Shown here one piece after another: positions 10,701 to 25,700 of a stretch of 64,000 nucleotides of DNA; the first letter of the stretch is position 1; the number at the start of each line of letters is the position of its first letter. The position numbers were made by a program, and so were the translations under genes. This DNA comes from Ricordea florida (lineage: Eukaryota; Cnidaria; Anthozoa; Corallimorpharia; Ricordeidae). The stretch covers positions 23,171,502 through 23,235,501 of the forward strand of contig OX453285.1 of assembly GCA_949710005.1 (NCBI GenBank). The letters are read 5' to 3'. The notes below the pieces were generated by a model. It saw only the letters and a list, made by a program, of their open reading frames with translations. It was not told where the DNA came from and did not search any database.

Positions 10701-13700
10701 ACCAAGTCGTTAATGGTGTTTAATTTTGATTTTGCTATGGAAACAGTCTGTTCATGTTTACTAACTTTATTTGAAAGTCTTTTTGATGCTGCACCAAATC
10801 CAACAGATACTCCACCACAAATTCCACCTACAACACCCAACGGAACACCAATAATAGCTCCAAAACCGGTAAGAGAAGTTCCAAGGCCACTTGCAGATAG
10901 AATAACTGAAAGCACGCCACTACAAACACTGATTTTTGTAAATATTACTCTTGCTCTACTGTATTTTTTCCTTACATCTTCATAATGTTTAATTTCTCTC
11001 TCAAGATTTTGTAATACTTCACTTGATTTTTGTAGTCTGAAATTGACTGGATCACCATCCATTGGAATATTAGGATAAATTCTTTTATACTCATCCATTT
11101 TTACTACTCAAAATGTTATCTTTAGACCGGCTTTCCGCTTTGCGGGGAGGGCTCTGCCCGAATTTACTGCTCAGCTACGCTGAAATTGATACGAACAGAT
11201 TTGTTACTTTCTCTTCTTTTTAAACTGTTCCACAAAATATAGAACCACAGCCATTATCAACAACCAAGCATTCTTACCTAAAAATCCAATAACCTCACCA
11301 GCTGTTTTAAATAGAAAGCTCACGATAGCTCCAACCATTCCTGGTAATATTTCACCGAGTTTCTTACCGAGAGTTTTCAAACCATTACCTACACCTTTTC
11401 CTAATGTTGATAGACCTTTAGAAAGATTAGAAACTATAACTCCAATAACCACCCCCACAGCACTAATAACAGAAAATACTGTAAAACCATACTTTTTGAA
11501 AATGTATTTTATACGATCGCGTAATAACATTTTATTTTGTATTCTTTCTTCCTCATCCTCTAAACTAGCTAAATCTTCTTCATGATCAACAATTTCTCTC
11601 TCTTCAGCTTCAATTTGGTTACTTTCCTCTGGTGTAATCTTAGGTTTATCTCTTTTGATTTTTATATTTTCTTTTAGTTTAGCAATTAAACCTTTTTTCT
11701 TTGTTTTTTTATTATCAATTGATTCCAAAACCTCTTCAGCTGTAGGACCAAGGGGCTCACTTATTGTTTTTGGTAATTTTTTGTTTACATTGCCATATTT
11801 ATCATAAAAATTATGCCATTTAACCTTATCAGGATTTCTACGCATTATTCCAACTTGTAATTGTCCAAAATCATCATACCTAAAATCAAAATTTGGTTTT
11901 GCTTTTGGGCATTTATTTTTAATCTCTTGCCAGGCTTCATCTTTGTTTCTTTGTATTTCATCAATATCTTCTCCTTCTAATTTTGTGTATCCTGATTTGG
12001 TTTTTGGTCTAGCACCACTAAATAAATTTTCTGCCACCTCATCATCATAACCAGGATTTTGGTAAGATGTTGATGTTTTTGGTGGTGTCATATAAAGTGT
12101 ATCCCCATTATCTTTACTATTATTGTCTTTTGTTTCATTTAGTTTAGTTGGATCTAAATCTTCTGGTAAATATCCTCCTTCTGCCATGATTTTTTACTCA
12201 TCAGTAAGAAATCTTTAGACCTAAAAGTTATGTTTGTAAATTAATTATGATTTAAATATATAAAATAAAAAAAAAAAATGGAAATAAAAGATATTACTGA
12301 ACATATTAGTTTTAATAACATAAGAAAAATGTTTAATGAAGGAATAATTACAGAAAATAACCTTGTATTTTTAAAAAATATAACTTATAATTTAAAAGAT
12401 GAAGATCAAAAAGAATTACTTAAATTAATTATAAATGATGATAAAAAAAGAAAATTAATAAAAATTATTTTAGATCATATTTAATTATAAAACAATTAAT
12501 GTTTTTATAATTTACTAACTGCATACCCCAACGCCAACATTCCTCCTCCCACATATACCATTTCACCCGTCTTTTGATTTTCACTGGGTCTATAATAATC
12601 AGAGAATTTTGGTTCGTGCATTTGGCTATACAATTTCAAAGCTTCATCTGTATTCGAAATATTTTTTGAGGCTTGGTATTTATCATCTTTTTTCTTCATT
12701 TTCCAATCAATTAGTTTTTGTCTTTTTTCTTGATATTCTGCATAATCTTTTTGATACTTTTCTAATGCTTTATCGTGTCGTATTTTTTCTGTATCTGTTT
12801 TATCCCCAGATAGATATTTTGCAAGATATGATCCACCAACAAAGGCAGTTGCATTTAGTACAGCTCCACCTAACATCATTGCTATTGTTGCCATGTTTAA
12901 TTATTTGGTAAAATCTTTTGATCCTCTAAATATGTTTTTAGATACACACTACCAGACAATACAGCTACCCATTTTGCATAATTTGTAATACTTGAGGAGG
13001 GGTCGTTCATAAATGATTCTTTCATAGCCTTTTTAACTACATAACCAACACCAGCAGCTAATCCGATAAGGACCGCTGAATCAGTAACAGTTTTCACAAG
13101 TTTGTTTTCGTTTGACATGATTTTTTACTACATCAGTAAGAAATCTTTAGATCCCTTTAGGGTTTACATTACATCATTCCAATTTTTGGCCGATCTGACG
13201 GTTGTGGTTGGATATTTGATGGTTGTGGTAATTTAGGAACTTGCGATAAATCAGGTATTCTATTTTTATAATATCTCATAAACATGTCAAATACTGTAAA
13301 CCCTATTCCAACAATGGATAATACAGTAGTAAAAGATAGCTCCGGAAGCCATGCCTTCGCTTCACCTGTTTCTTCTTCATTATTATTTTCTGCTTGTTCC
13401 TTTTCTCGTTTCATTTCCCTGGCTAACGCTTCCTTTGCCTTTTTATTATATTCAGCTAATTTCTTACCAGCAGCAACCTTTTTAGGGTCTTTCGCCCTCT
13501 TTTTAGGTTCTTTATCTTTAACAACCGGATCCGCTGTAATTTGCTCCGCAAAGCGGGGAGGGGCTTCGCTTCGATCAACAACTTCTGTTCCTCCTTCACT
13601 TCGTTCAGTTCGGTCAGACATTATTATTTTATTTCTCAAAGTAAAGAATCTTTAAATCAGTTGTGCTCAGTGGCCTGCTCAGTTTTGTTGGAATCATCTA

Positions 13701-16700
13701 TATTTTTACTTGTAACTTGTTGTATTTCTGCTCGAAGAGCAGGTCCAGCTTCGCTGATTTTACCTATTTTAACATGTTTAGCAACCTGGAATAGCCCGCT
13801 AGCAAGTGCTGCCAATCTTCCTGCTTTCAATGCTAAGAGCCCTACAATGTTTGTCAGTTCACGATTAACCAAATCATCATTCTTCAAATCATCACAAAGA
13901 GCTTCTATATCATCTACAGGAACCATGTAAGAAATAACTTTAGAAATTAATTGAAGAGATGAATCCACTAACCCACCGTTAATTTTCTTACCTAATACTG
14001 CCTGATATCGATTATAATATTTTTCAATGTCTTTTACTGATAATTTTTTTATATCCCCCAAACTCATATCAACTCCCAAATATTCCTTTGTGGTACCAAG
14101 AGCTGCGAGAATGGCTAGCGATTCTTGTTTGATTTCAATTTCATTATCATCATTATCTTTTACCTCGGTCTTTCCTACAGTCTTTTCTTCTTCAATATAA
14201 TCTTCTACGCTTGTCATCTTTTATGGTGATACATTTACTATTTTTAAATCGACTTTGTCGGAAATATGGCAGAGCCTACCCCGAAGGGATCTCCAAATAG
14301 CAGTTAAATGGATGTCGTAAAGATAAACATAATCTAGAATATTTTTCAGTTTTTAACAATTGTACAAACTTTTTACTAGTTTCAGAGTCTAAATCACCCC
14401 CATAATCTTCGAAAAACATCTTCATACCCTTCTGTGATGGATTATGGAAAGAGACCACACAAGCTACATTTTCACGGAATGGTTTTGCTATCGATGTTAA
14501 TTGTTGAGTTAGGACCCACATTGATAATCCATGATGCCTTCCAGAGAATGCTAAATCAATAAACTTGTTTGACCGTTTCTTCAAATCACTCGAAACAGCA
14601 CAATCATCTAAAATTATTAGTGTATTTGTTCCTGAAAATAAAGTTTGACAATCAGTTAATAATTCATTAATCTCATCAATGTTACTAGCATCTGGTGATA
14701 ATACATATAAATGTTTATCTCCTAGGGCAAAATTATGATAAGTTTTATTTTTAGAATAAGTTGGGCATATTAAAACAATGTAATCAAAAATTTTTCGGAA
14801 TGGCCCTCTTAGCTGATTAATGAGGTACTTTGTTTTTCCACAATTTGTTGGTCCGGTTATGATACAATGGAATGGTATTTTATCTCGTAATTCTTCCATG
14901 GTTTTGTATCATAACTAAAGGTTTTTTTAAATTTAGTACTTTATGGATTTCAAACCTGAATTCATTATTTCCATCATTGCATCAGCTACAACAAACATAT
15001 GACAGGTTATAGTACCAGATCCACTTTGTTTTCTTTTAATTTCTAGTTTTACACCATCTTGTGTATTGTTTAATGCTAGACCACCTCCATGAATACCATT
15101 ATCTGGGTGAGTTCTCATATCAACCCAAAGAGCAAACTTATCAGCATAAAAATCTTTTTCTTTTACTGAGCGAAGAGAGGAACCACCATCTCTTCCGAAA
15201 CGTTTCTTTACCGACTCCCATAGATCTGATGGTATCATTCCCTTAGAGTATAATCGATTTGGAACGCCATCAACATCTATATTAATCGAGGTTATACCTG
15301 GATTGTAAAAATTCTCAGAGTTACGTGCTCCTGCTGTAATTGGTAATGTAAACAAACATAATATTCCTGTCATTGATCTTCTGGGTAGATTAATATGCTG
15401 ATTTATAACACCATCACCGCCTATGGAAAAGGTAAAAGTTTTGTGTAGAGTGACATTTTCATAAAAGAATCCTTTACCAACCTGATAAGCTGCTTGTGCC
15501 TCACGAGCCAAGTATTCACTTGAAATGGAAGAATATTCTAACTCAAGGTTTTTGATTGAATAAGATGGAGTCTTAGTAGTGTCAGAATAAACAACAATAT
15601 CATTAACTGGAGCAAGTGTAATCTCAAAGATTAGATGATTGTCTAGTGCCTTTGGATAGAAAACTCCATGATCGTTTAGAATAGGGTGATTTAGTGGTAT
15701 ACGATACTTGGTGTTATGTACTGATGCAAGGGTAACTGCCTTAACATCTTGTGTTTTCTTATCACCTGAATTTGTCCTGAGCTTTCTCATGTTTTCAGAA
15801 GAAATACCTTGTTTTAATCTATCTTCACGTTCTTCATCTGTTAAGAATAAGTCATGATAGGTTTGAAAAAGATCATATCTTTGAGTATCTTGTAATGTTT
15901 CACCTCCAAAAAGAACTCTAAGTCTAGATACAAGATTACTACCTACATTATTTACAACTGTATTATTAGCATGCCCATCTACATCTAAATCAAATAATAG
16001 AGATACACTTCCAGGTACAATCACTAAATTCTCAGAAAGTTTTGGTATATTTATATATAATGTTTCTCCAGGGTTGGCCGAGGATGGATTGAGAGTAATT
16101 CGGTTCATTGTTGATTCCGCTTTCAAACCAAATGGCTCTCTAGGAATTCTATTTGGATTAATTTTTTCAGACGTCATTGTAATTTATAAGATTCTTTTGT
16201 TAATCTTTAAATGAGTTCTACCTTATCGAAAATATATTATTCAACCGAGGGATATTGGAAAGGCTATTCTGCAATTCCTAAATTAGCTGGGAAAGCAAAA
16301 GTAAGTGAAGATTCAGCAAAACAATGGCTGCAAAAACAAGCAATATGGCAAATATATCTACCGACACCAAAATATATTCCAAGACCGCATTGGACTGTAG
16401 ATAAACCTAATCAAATTAATCAGGCTGATTTATTATTTTTACCGCATGATAGAGTTGGAAGAAAAACATATAAATATGCATTAGTTGTGGTTGATATTGC
16501 CTCTAGATATAAAGATGCAGAACCATTAACCTCAAAAGAAAGTCGAGAAATTTCAAATGCTTTTGAAAAAATATATTCCAGGAAGTTAAAATATCCTAAA
16601 ACATTAATGGTTGATCCGGGAAAAGAATTTATGGGTGAAGTTACTAAACTTATGAATTATCATAATGTAAACATTCAAAGAAGTGAAGCTGGAAATCATA

Positions 16701-19700
16701 GAGCACAAGCATTTGTTGAAAGAGCAAACAAAATATTAGGTGAAAGATTATTTAGTCATCAATATGCACAAGAAATGATTAGTGCTGAAAGGTCAAGAGT
16801 ATGGGTGAAAAGATTACCTGATATTTTGAAAACTTTGAATAATACGCCAACGAGAATAACTGGTAAAGAGCCTGTTAAATCTATAAAACAGAAGGAGGTT
16901 GATATTGAACCTAAAAAGTATAATCGAGTTGTTGGTCTTGATGAGGTTAGACTACCAATTGAGGTTAAGGTTAGATACTTACTTGCCCCTGGTGAGCTTG
17001 AAGGTGGAGAACGAAGAAGAGCTACAGATCCTATTTGGAGTATAGAGTACCGAAGTGTGACGTCACGTTACCATGGGCACGATTTGAGTGGTTCTAAACA
17101 AAGAGCATTCGAACCAACATGGCGGCCATAACGATAACTTCTCTTACTTCTTTTTTTTCTGGTGAGCCGAAATCAATCGAACGTGGTGAAAATCACTACA
17201 AATCCGACCATATAGAGTCTTTTCAGTATTTCAATGGAATGATTATAGGATTGGTACATGCCAGTATGAAGGACAAGTCTTACAAGGTCACGGTAAGTAA
17301 ACTCACAAGTTCGGAACACTCGTAATCGTTTGTATAAAACTTTAATGTTCCCTCTGTTTACTTTGCAATACAGGTTTCTCTTCATGGGAATGAAATAAAG
17401 TCTGCTAAGTGCGAATGTCCCCGTGGAAACTATAAATGTAGCCATGCCGCGGCACTTATTATCTATGGAATCCATAATCTTAGCCGAACAGATGTAGAAT
17501 GCAAATGGCAAAAGCCCAGGGCCCCAAACCAAGTGAAATCCGTAGAAGAGTTATATCCTTGCCCAAAGGAGTATAATTGCCTTAAAAGAGAAGTAAACGA
17601 AGAGGATCGTTCCTGGTTCTACCAAGAATTGAAAAAGTACGGCAACTTTACCGGCACTTTGTGGCTTCTCTCTCCAGAGCCTGAAAAGAACAACGCCCTG
17701 CCTGCGATCACTGTAGAAGAGATTGTGTTGTCTCGGGAATTTCTAAATCATTCGGATAAGAAGAGATACCTTACCGAGAAACTTCGTATCTCTGAAGAGC
17801 AGCGTATAGCCGTAAATAAAGCCACCGTAAGACAACGAGATAACCCTTCCTGGCAAATGATAAGGAAAGGAAGACTCACAGCCAGCAATTTTGGAAATGT
17901 CTTAAACTGCAAGAGAGTCACTCCATCCCTTCTAAAGCGAGTGCTTGGCCAGTACGATTTATCAAGGGTACAATCCATTAATTAGGGCATAATTAACGAA
18001 AATCAGGCAAAGAAAATGTTTGAACAAAAAACAAAGCTATGTGTTGAAGAATCTGGGATTTGGCTTGAGCTGTCAGGAATGCTAGGTGCCTCCCCTGATG
18101 GCTTGGTAGGCATTTATGCACTGCTAGAGGTGAAGTGCCCATTCACCCAAAGAGATTTAACCATAGAAGAAGCAGTATCATCAGGTAAATTTTATATCAA
18201 GAAGAATTCACAAGGACACTATGAACTCGATAAAGGACATGTTTACTGGCATCAAGTACAAGGACAGTTATATTTAACTGGAAGGGAGATTTGCTTTTTT
18301 GTTGTGTGGACAACAAAAGAAACCCTCATCCTCCAAATCAAAAAAGATCCTGCCTGGGCTGACAATCTTCAACTCTTAAAGGACTTTTATATTAAGCATA
18401 TTATTCCAGCATTCTCTAATGATCTACTGTAAGGCTACAGGCAGTCAGCAGCCCTGCAGACTGATTTTCATGAACATATGAAATTGTTGGAGACTGAACA
18501 TTGTTAAAATCTCATGCATGTTTTTTCAGCATTTGTGAAAAACAACTTTGGGTTGTGGTCATCTGATGTGATGTACAGAATAAATTGGTTGTGTTTTGCA
18601 AACTTGTGATGTTAATTAACTTAAGTCTTTGGGTAGACTGTAGAGATATAAACATTTAATGGAATCAAACAAAATCATATTATGCTATATATACATGCAT
18701 CACGTTCTAAGTATCAAAATATAGCTCACAGCTAGGGATGCATGTTTCATCTCAACTATACCCAACCAAGAATTAGAAAAAAATAATTCTATTCCATGTC
18801 AACAGAATCTCTAACTTCTCTAATGAGGGAGTTTTGTAAGTTTACCAAGCCAGCACATAATTTCAAAACTTTTTCAGTGTAGCATCTCAAGTATGGTGGA
18901 ATGAAGGTTAGAATCTTGAAATCTTTGATGCGTGCATTTGCCCTTTCAACATGAATTCTGCACCGTGCAACAGTCTTTGTTAGCTTAATTTCACTCTCGT
19001 TAAATTTCCCATTATATAAAAATGGGGGAATATTAACAGACACACCATTTGGAACAATATCAGCTATCAAAAAGCCTTTGTCAGCAAGTATCAGATCCCC
19101 AGGTTTAAAGTGTTCTAGTACACCAGATTTTTCCACAATGGCTTTATCTGATGTTGAGCCTGGAAACAATTTACTTACATGGGTAATAACAGCATTTGGT
19201 GCAACACCAATAAGTGTCTTGAAGGAGTTCATTCCCCTGTATGTTGAGTAAGTCAATTTTTGATCACTCATTAAACCAGGCGCTGCAATTTCTATATCAG
19301 TGCAGTCGATGACCATTTTGCAATGCCCAAACAGAGAAAAAGATTCTGGCATAGAGGTTCTGTTCTTCTCTTTGAATGGCACAGATTGTAAACAGTCTTC
19401 ATATAGTAGCTTGTATAATACATGAACCAATGTAAGTATTATATTACTGATTGTTGCAGTGCTACAGTGAAAGAGCTCAGCCAAGTGCAGGTTTGTGTAG
19501 TTCTGTCGTAACTTCATAAGGGTTATAAAAACTTGATCTTCCAACAGGATCCTTTCAACCCTCCAGCCATAAAAATAGTTAATTTCTGCCGAGAACCGTC
19601 TGACATAGTTCACAACAATTGAAAATATTTGCTTGTTTGGTAGACCTGTTTCCATACATATTACTTCATCTCTTAAAGCCATTACCGAGTATATTTCTCT

Positions 19701-22700
19701 TTGATATTGTTCATTTGACTTCCTGTCCTGCAATTCCTTTCTCAAGTTTTCCAGTTCGACTTCAAGAAGGATATTTTGCTTAGAGGCATTGCTGGTTTCA
19801 CACTTTGAGGCTTCCCCACTTGATGAGTACGAATCGTTTAACTGCTTGATTATATCAGAAACCGGAACCGAGTCTTCTGAACTTGTCTTCTTCGTCTTAG
19901 CTCGCTTTGGCGTACGTGTTTCAGCATTTGGAAAGAGTTTATCGGCATTTCTTTTAAATATCTCAGGGCCATTTACTTTCAGTCCTTCACGAAAATGACA
20001 GCTACAAACTCGAGAATTGCTTCCCGGACTTCGGTCTTCTCGTCTATTAAAAGCAGATTCATTTCAAACGAACATTAATACATATTAAAAACCGTTGTTT
20101 TAAAGAGTAACTGATGAGGGATATCGAAGATTAAGAACAATAATAAGAGTCGTCACGCCACTACCTAGCGCCGGTATTTCTAGCGTGTTTTACCTTACCT
20201 TAGGAGCTTTTTCCACCAATTGAACTCCACAGGATCCTTCTCCCTTTCTGATTGATGATTACAATCTGGGGCAAAACATTGAACCATTTTCGACTTGTCC
20301 ACGTTACGTTACCCAAAGAGAGACGCTATGTTGATCTTTTGTTTAGAACCAGCCAAAATGCTTCCATGGTAACGTGACGTCAGCGCTTCGGTACTCTATT
20401 CAGGTTTATGATATTTCTGGAAGTAGGGTTTCTCCTAATCAACCGGTTTTATATTTTATACGCCCGGATGGTAGGGTTTTGTCCCCTTCGATCAATTTAA
20501 AAGATGGTCCAAGACGTGGATTTGTAAGGGAAGAATTACAGGTTATTCCTTATGATACTGAGTTACCTCCTAATTCTGTTTTGAAATGATTTCCGCGTAG
20601 CGGGGAGGGCTTCGACCGATTTAATACAAAGGTTTTGTGTGAATTCCATCCTCATCAACTATTCTTTTATCATAATATGCGTTCAATCCCTTTTTAATTT
20701 GTGTATATGTCACAATTTGGTTGTTATTGACTCTAAATCCTGTATTTTTTGCCATATCAATTGAACCATTCAAAGCTGACATGTACCTATCCCAGGTCAT
20801 TTCTTTTTGTCCATGATTTTCTCCTTTAGCACTATACTTTGCCTTTCCATTCTCATCCTCTGCATAATAACATTTTGATGAAAGAGCAATCATTCTAATT
20901 CCATCAAACTCCAGCTTGAACAGCCCAGGTGTCTTGTCGTGATATTTTGATGTTGAAAGGTATTTTTTTTTCCCCCTATTAAAGTATTCTTTTTGTGTTG
21001 CGTCCCCGGGGCGATGTTTCAAATCGAATGGAGACGCTAGTGACAACCAGTGTGCTACGCAATAGGTTTATTGGATCACACACGGTGAAAACTAAAATAA
21101 ATGATTACAATAATTAAAAGAACATCTTATACTTAAAAATTGAAAACATGGCATGGAAATAACGAGAAGAAAAAAGCGAAAAAACTTACATCTGGTAGGC
21201 GTACGCTCCGAACAAAGAGGATTGATTCGAGCTACCGAGCACGTGCTGAGAAAGGACGCTAAGATATCAAATGGCGGTCTAATTTTAAATGAATGTGTCA
21301 CGAACACAACACTCCTCGCCCAAGGATACTATCCTTGCTATATATATAAAAAAGCTACATACGAATAGACTCAATCAATGTCCTAATGAATATAATGTTT
21401 ATGTGTTTTCTTGCTTGGGAGACAGGAGCAGTACTAGCTGGGTAATGGGGCGTAGTAAGGCCTTGGTCCGCTCTCCGTCGAACATCAGGACCTTTGCCTT
21501 TCTCACGTTCCCGTCCTCACTTTTGATGGCTTCTTGTATCCTTCCAAGTGGCCATTTGTTGCGATTGGTGTCTACGTCTTTGACGAGAACAACATCTCCA
21601 TTCTGCAGGTTGACCTGTTGATCTTGCCATTTCGGTCGTCGTTGCATGTTTTGCAGATACTCTCGTCTCCATCGGGTCCAAAACTGGTCCGCAAGATATT
21701 GTACCCGCCTCCATCGCTTGCGTGCGTACAGGTCTTCTGGGACATAGTTTCCGAGGGGAGGAGCAAGAGGACGAGACTTCATTGTCAGCAGCATGGAAGG
21801 CGTAAGGGGTTGAGGCTCGTGAGCGTCCGTCGGAACAGCCGTTAGTGGGCGGGAGTTAACTATCCCAGTCACCTCTGCCATCAGGGTGGAAAGTAACTCG
21901 TGGTTTAGCTGTGAGCTACCAATTTGAATCAGCATGGCATCTAGGACGCTCCGAATGGTTCGAATTTGGCGCTCCCATACTCCGCCGAAATGAGAGGAAT
22001 GGGGAGGGTTAAAAACCCACTCGCAGCCTTGTTCTGTGGCATAGCGCTGTACTTTCTCCTGGTCGACTTCAGTTAGCGCCTGCTCCATCTCGGACTTCCC
22101 GCCTATGAAGTTAGTGCCTCTGTCGCATCGTATTCTTGCAGCGGGTCCTCGCAGGGCGAAGAATCTACGAAGGGCACAGACAAAGGAACTGGCATCCATG
22201 GATTCCAGGAGCTCGATATGAATGGCTCTTGAGCTGAGGCAAGTGAACAATAAACCCCAGCGCTTGCTGTTGGAGGCTCCTCCTCTGAGTCTCCTAGTGC
22301 AAATCAACCACGGTCCAAACACGTCGATGCCTACGCTGGTAAAGGGTGGGCCGGGCTCTGTGCGGTCCTCAGGTAGGTCTGCCATTCGTTGGGTCAAGGT
22401 GGGTTGCCTTGCTTTCTTGCACACCACGCAATCATTGATGACTTTCGTGGTGGCGCTGTGGCCGGATATGATCCAGTAACCGGCCTGTCGGACTGCTCCA
22501 TGGGTGATTCGACGCCCTTGATGGTGTATAGCCTCATGATGGTGACGTACCAACAGCTCTGAGACGTGATGTCCCTTAGGAAGGATTGCGGGGTGCTTTT
22601 CCACGAAGTCCAACGTCGATCGTCGTAGTCTTCCACCCACGCGCAGGACGCCGTCTTCATCTACGAACGGGTCAAGCTGGTAGAGTCGGGACTCCTTTAA

Positions 22701-25700
22701 GGCGATCTTCTTTCTCCTTACCTGGTTACGGTCTACCGTTTGATGGTCGGGTACCTGGCCCTCGAGGAGCTTGATCTCGCCGGCAAATACTTCTCTCTGC
22801 ACTGTTTTTACCAGCAGCGATGATGCTGCATTTAGCTCTTCTACTGTAGGTGTGATGCGTCCACTACTATCGGGGTTGGTTTGTTGACCCTGGTCGTAAC
22901 CGTGTATGCCCTTGTGTCTCCTCGGTTTCATTAATAGCACTGCCACAGCACAGCGAAGGGAAGACCAGCTTGAGAAGCGGGCAAACCTTTCTGAACCCAT
23001 CCCGGTGATGACACCGATACGATTGACCGTTACGTCTCTGCGCAATTCTGGGTCATCCTCGTCAAGTGCCATTTCCTCGCTGGCGGGCGGCAATGATACA
23101 TCGGTTCGCCTTAGGAATTCGGGGCCCGTTAGCCATTGACTGCTAGCTAGTTTGTTGGCATCAGTGCCTCTTGTGGCAAGGTCTGCAGGGTTGGTGTCGG
23201 TGTCAATGTACCTCCACTGGTGTGGTTCTGAGACGGTGCGTATTATTTGAACCCTGTTAGCCACGTACACATAGAACCTTCTACTTTCGTTCTGTATGTA
23301 GCCAAGAACGACTTTAGAGTCTGTGTAGAATGCCACTTCGTCTATATCCAAGTCGATCTCCTTTAGGATTTTCCGCACTGCTTGGGTGGCAAGCACTGCA
23401 CCACATAGCTCCAGGCGAGGGGTACTTGTGGTTTTCACCGGAGCTACTTTCGATTGTCCATACAGGAGTGTGACGTTTGCCTCCTTTCTCTGATTTAAAA
23501 GACGGAGGTAGACGGCTGCGCCTATTGCGTTGTCGCTGGCGTCTGAGAACGCATGGATCTCTGCTCGGGCCGCCTTTCCGAAAGCTGGTCCATGGTAACA
23601 GCGGGCAACCTTCATATTCTCGAGTCCAGGAAGAGAGTCTTTCCAGCGTTCCCACAGGCGAGCCAGGTCATCCGGAAGGGGGTCGTCCCACCCAAGGGAG
23701 TTTCCTTTTCGTTCCTTTCCCATGAGCACTAGTCGCTGAAGAAGAAGCTTGCCTACCAAGGTGACGGGAACTCCAAGGCCCAGAGGATCAAAGATCGAGT
23801 TTATAACTGAAAGGACACCTCTACGAGTGAACGGTTTCTCTGGAACTGTAACCTTGAAAGTAAATGAATCGTCCTCCAGGTTCCAACAGACGCCAAGGGA
23901 CCGCTGTGCTGGTAGCACGTCTCGATTGAGGTCTAGATCGCGGACGTCACTCGCCCTGTCGTCGGCTGGAAAGGCTTGGACAACCTCGATTGAGTTTGAA
24001 ATCACTTTGTGCAGCCTGATGTTGGCAGTCGCAAGCATTCCCTGCGCATCTTTTATGAGCTGGATGACCTCCTTTGCGGACGAACGTGAAACAAGGCCAT
24101 CGTCTACATAGAAGTTACGATGTATGAATTTTCTGGCTTCAGCGCCAAAGGTCTTCTCGCCGTCATCTGCTGTTCTCCGCATGCCAAAGGTAGCAACTGC
24201 TGGGCTGGGTCCGTTACCAAACAGGTGCACTGTCATTTGATACTCTATTATCTCTTCTGTAGGATCGTTATTCTTGAACCACAAGAACCTCAGGTAGCTT
24301 TGGTGTTTCGGGTCGACGTAGAAGGAGTGGAACATTTGTTCCACATCACACATGGCTCCCACAGAGTCGTGACGAAAGCGGACCAGGACGCCCAGGAGAC
24401 TATTAGCCAAATCTGGACCGGTCAGCAGCTTTTTGTTGAGAGACACACCTTGGTATTCCGCTGAAGAGTCAAACACTACGCGGACCTTGCCAGGCTTCTT
24501 CGGGTGATAAACCCCGAAGTGAGGGAGATACCAAATGTGTCCTTTTTGCTCCTCACTCTCGTCTTCTTGCGTAGAGTCAGGTTTCACCGAGTTAACTGGG
24601 ATGGCATGACCTCGTGCAAATATTTTGCCTAAGAACTCCACGTAGTCGTTCATCATCTGTGGCTTTCGCTTGAGTGTCTTCATCAGGTTGTGAAGACGAT
24701 GGATGGCTTGACTCCGGTTGTTAGGCATGGTAGTGTTCGGTGAACGAAAGGGTAATGGCATCACCCAGTTGCCTCGCTCGTTCTTCTGAATACTCTTCTC
24801 CATTATCTCGCAGAACCGTTTATCGTCCCAAGACATAGCGACTTGGTTGTCTTCCTTTGTCGTGAGATAGACATCATCTGATATATCTTTCTTGATTTGG
24901 GTCTTCAAGTCCTTTAACTCAAAGTGGTTGTGGCAGGAAGACACTTCATACTCGACTCTGAGGTTTTCGTTGCTTAAGCGGTCGCATGCGGGCGTCAGTA
25001 CACTGGTGTATTGTGCGGTGATGTGTATGGGTCCTCCTATTCTGTCGAGACAGACTTGTCCGGAGATTGTCCATCCCAGGTCTAGCTTCTGGGCCCAAGG
25101 AGCCCCTTTCGGGCCGTTCCTGAAAGCTCTAACCTTGAGGAGTTCTGGAGCATCCCTTCCAATGAGGATTTCCACCTTTGCTCGGGGGTCTGCTGGAGGG
25201 ATTTCCTTTGCAATCTCGCGGAGGTGGTCGAACTGCATCGCGATCTCTGGCGTTGGCACTTCATGCTTCGCTTGGGGTATATGGTCGCACTCTATCAATG
25301 TTGGCAGCTTTGAGCTCTTTCCATTACCACTAACGACTAGTCCGGCAACGCGTCGACCATACATCACTGCCTTTTCCATGCTGCACGTGGACAGGAGGTA
25401 TTTCTCGGCTGGTCCTTTCGCAGAAAGCTGATCTGCAAGGTTTGACGTTATCATGGAGGCATTGCTCTGGTCGTCTATGAGAGCGTAGATGCGATGTGTC
25501 TCATCCGGCCGGTCCTGGAGGAATACATCGACTAGAATGATCTTGCTGCACGAAAGGCCTCCCTTCCTGCCGTTGCATACGGAGGTGCACTTGGGCGAGG
25601 CCTCCTCGCCGTAATCCTTCTCCTTGTGCAGCAAGGTCAGGTGACGATCACTCCCGCACTTCTCACAGCGGACACTGGTCTTACAGTCCTTTGAGATGTG

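Larger units (their letters stand above)
17044..20397. mobile_element. ISL2EU-like DNA transposon nested in the Polinton integrase gene
   Basis: 3,354 bp. The ends are inverted repeats of about 33 bp (agagtaccgaag...tgacgtcacgttaccatgg), with a second shared subterminal block ggttctaaacaaa. The flanking dinucleotide AT at 17042-17043 and 20398-20399 is the best target duplication because removing one copy leaves the integrase frame in register; TA is the alternative. It carries two convergent genes, a SWIM/YqaJ protein and a THAP/DDE transposase. That pairing is what I know from the ISL2EU (IS4EU) superfamily; PIF/Harbinger is the alternative. Confidence 0.8.

Noticed and set aside
13622..13639. 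TTG start for the 150-aa Polinton gene
   Set aside because: The ATG at 13621 lies 25 nt after the shared promoter-like motif and fits the leader length of the other genes.
17173..17532. Antisense 119-codon frame in the nested transposon
   Set aside because: It runs opposite to the spliced SWIM/YqaJ exons, which have a clear zinc-finger motif.
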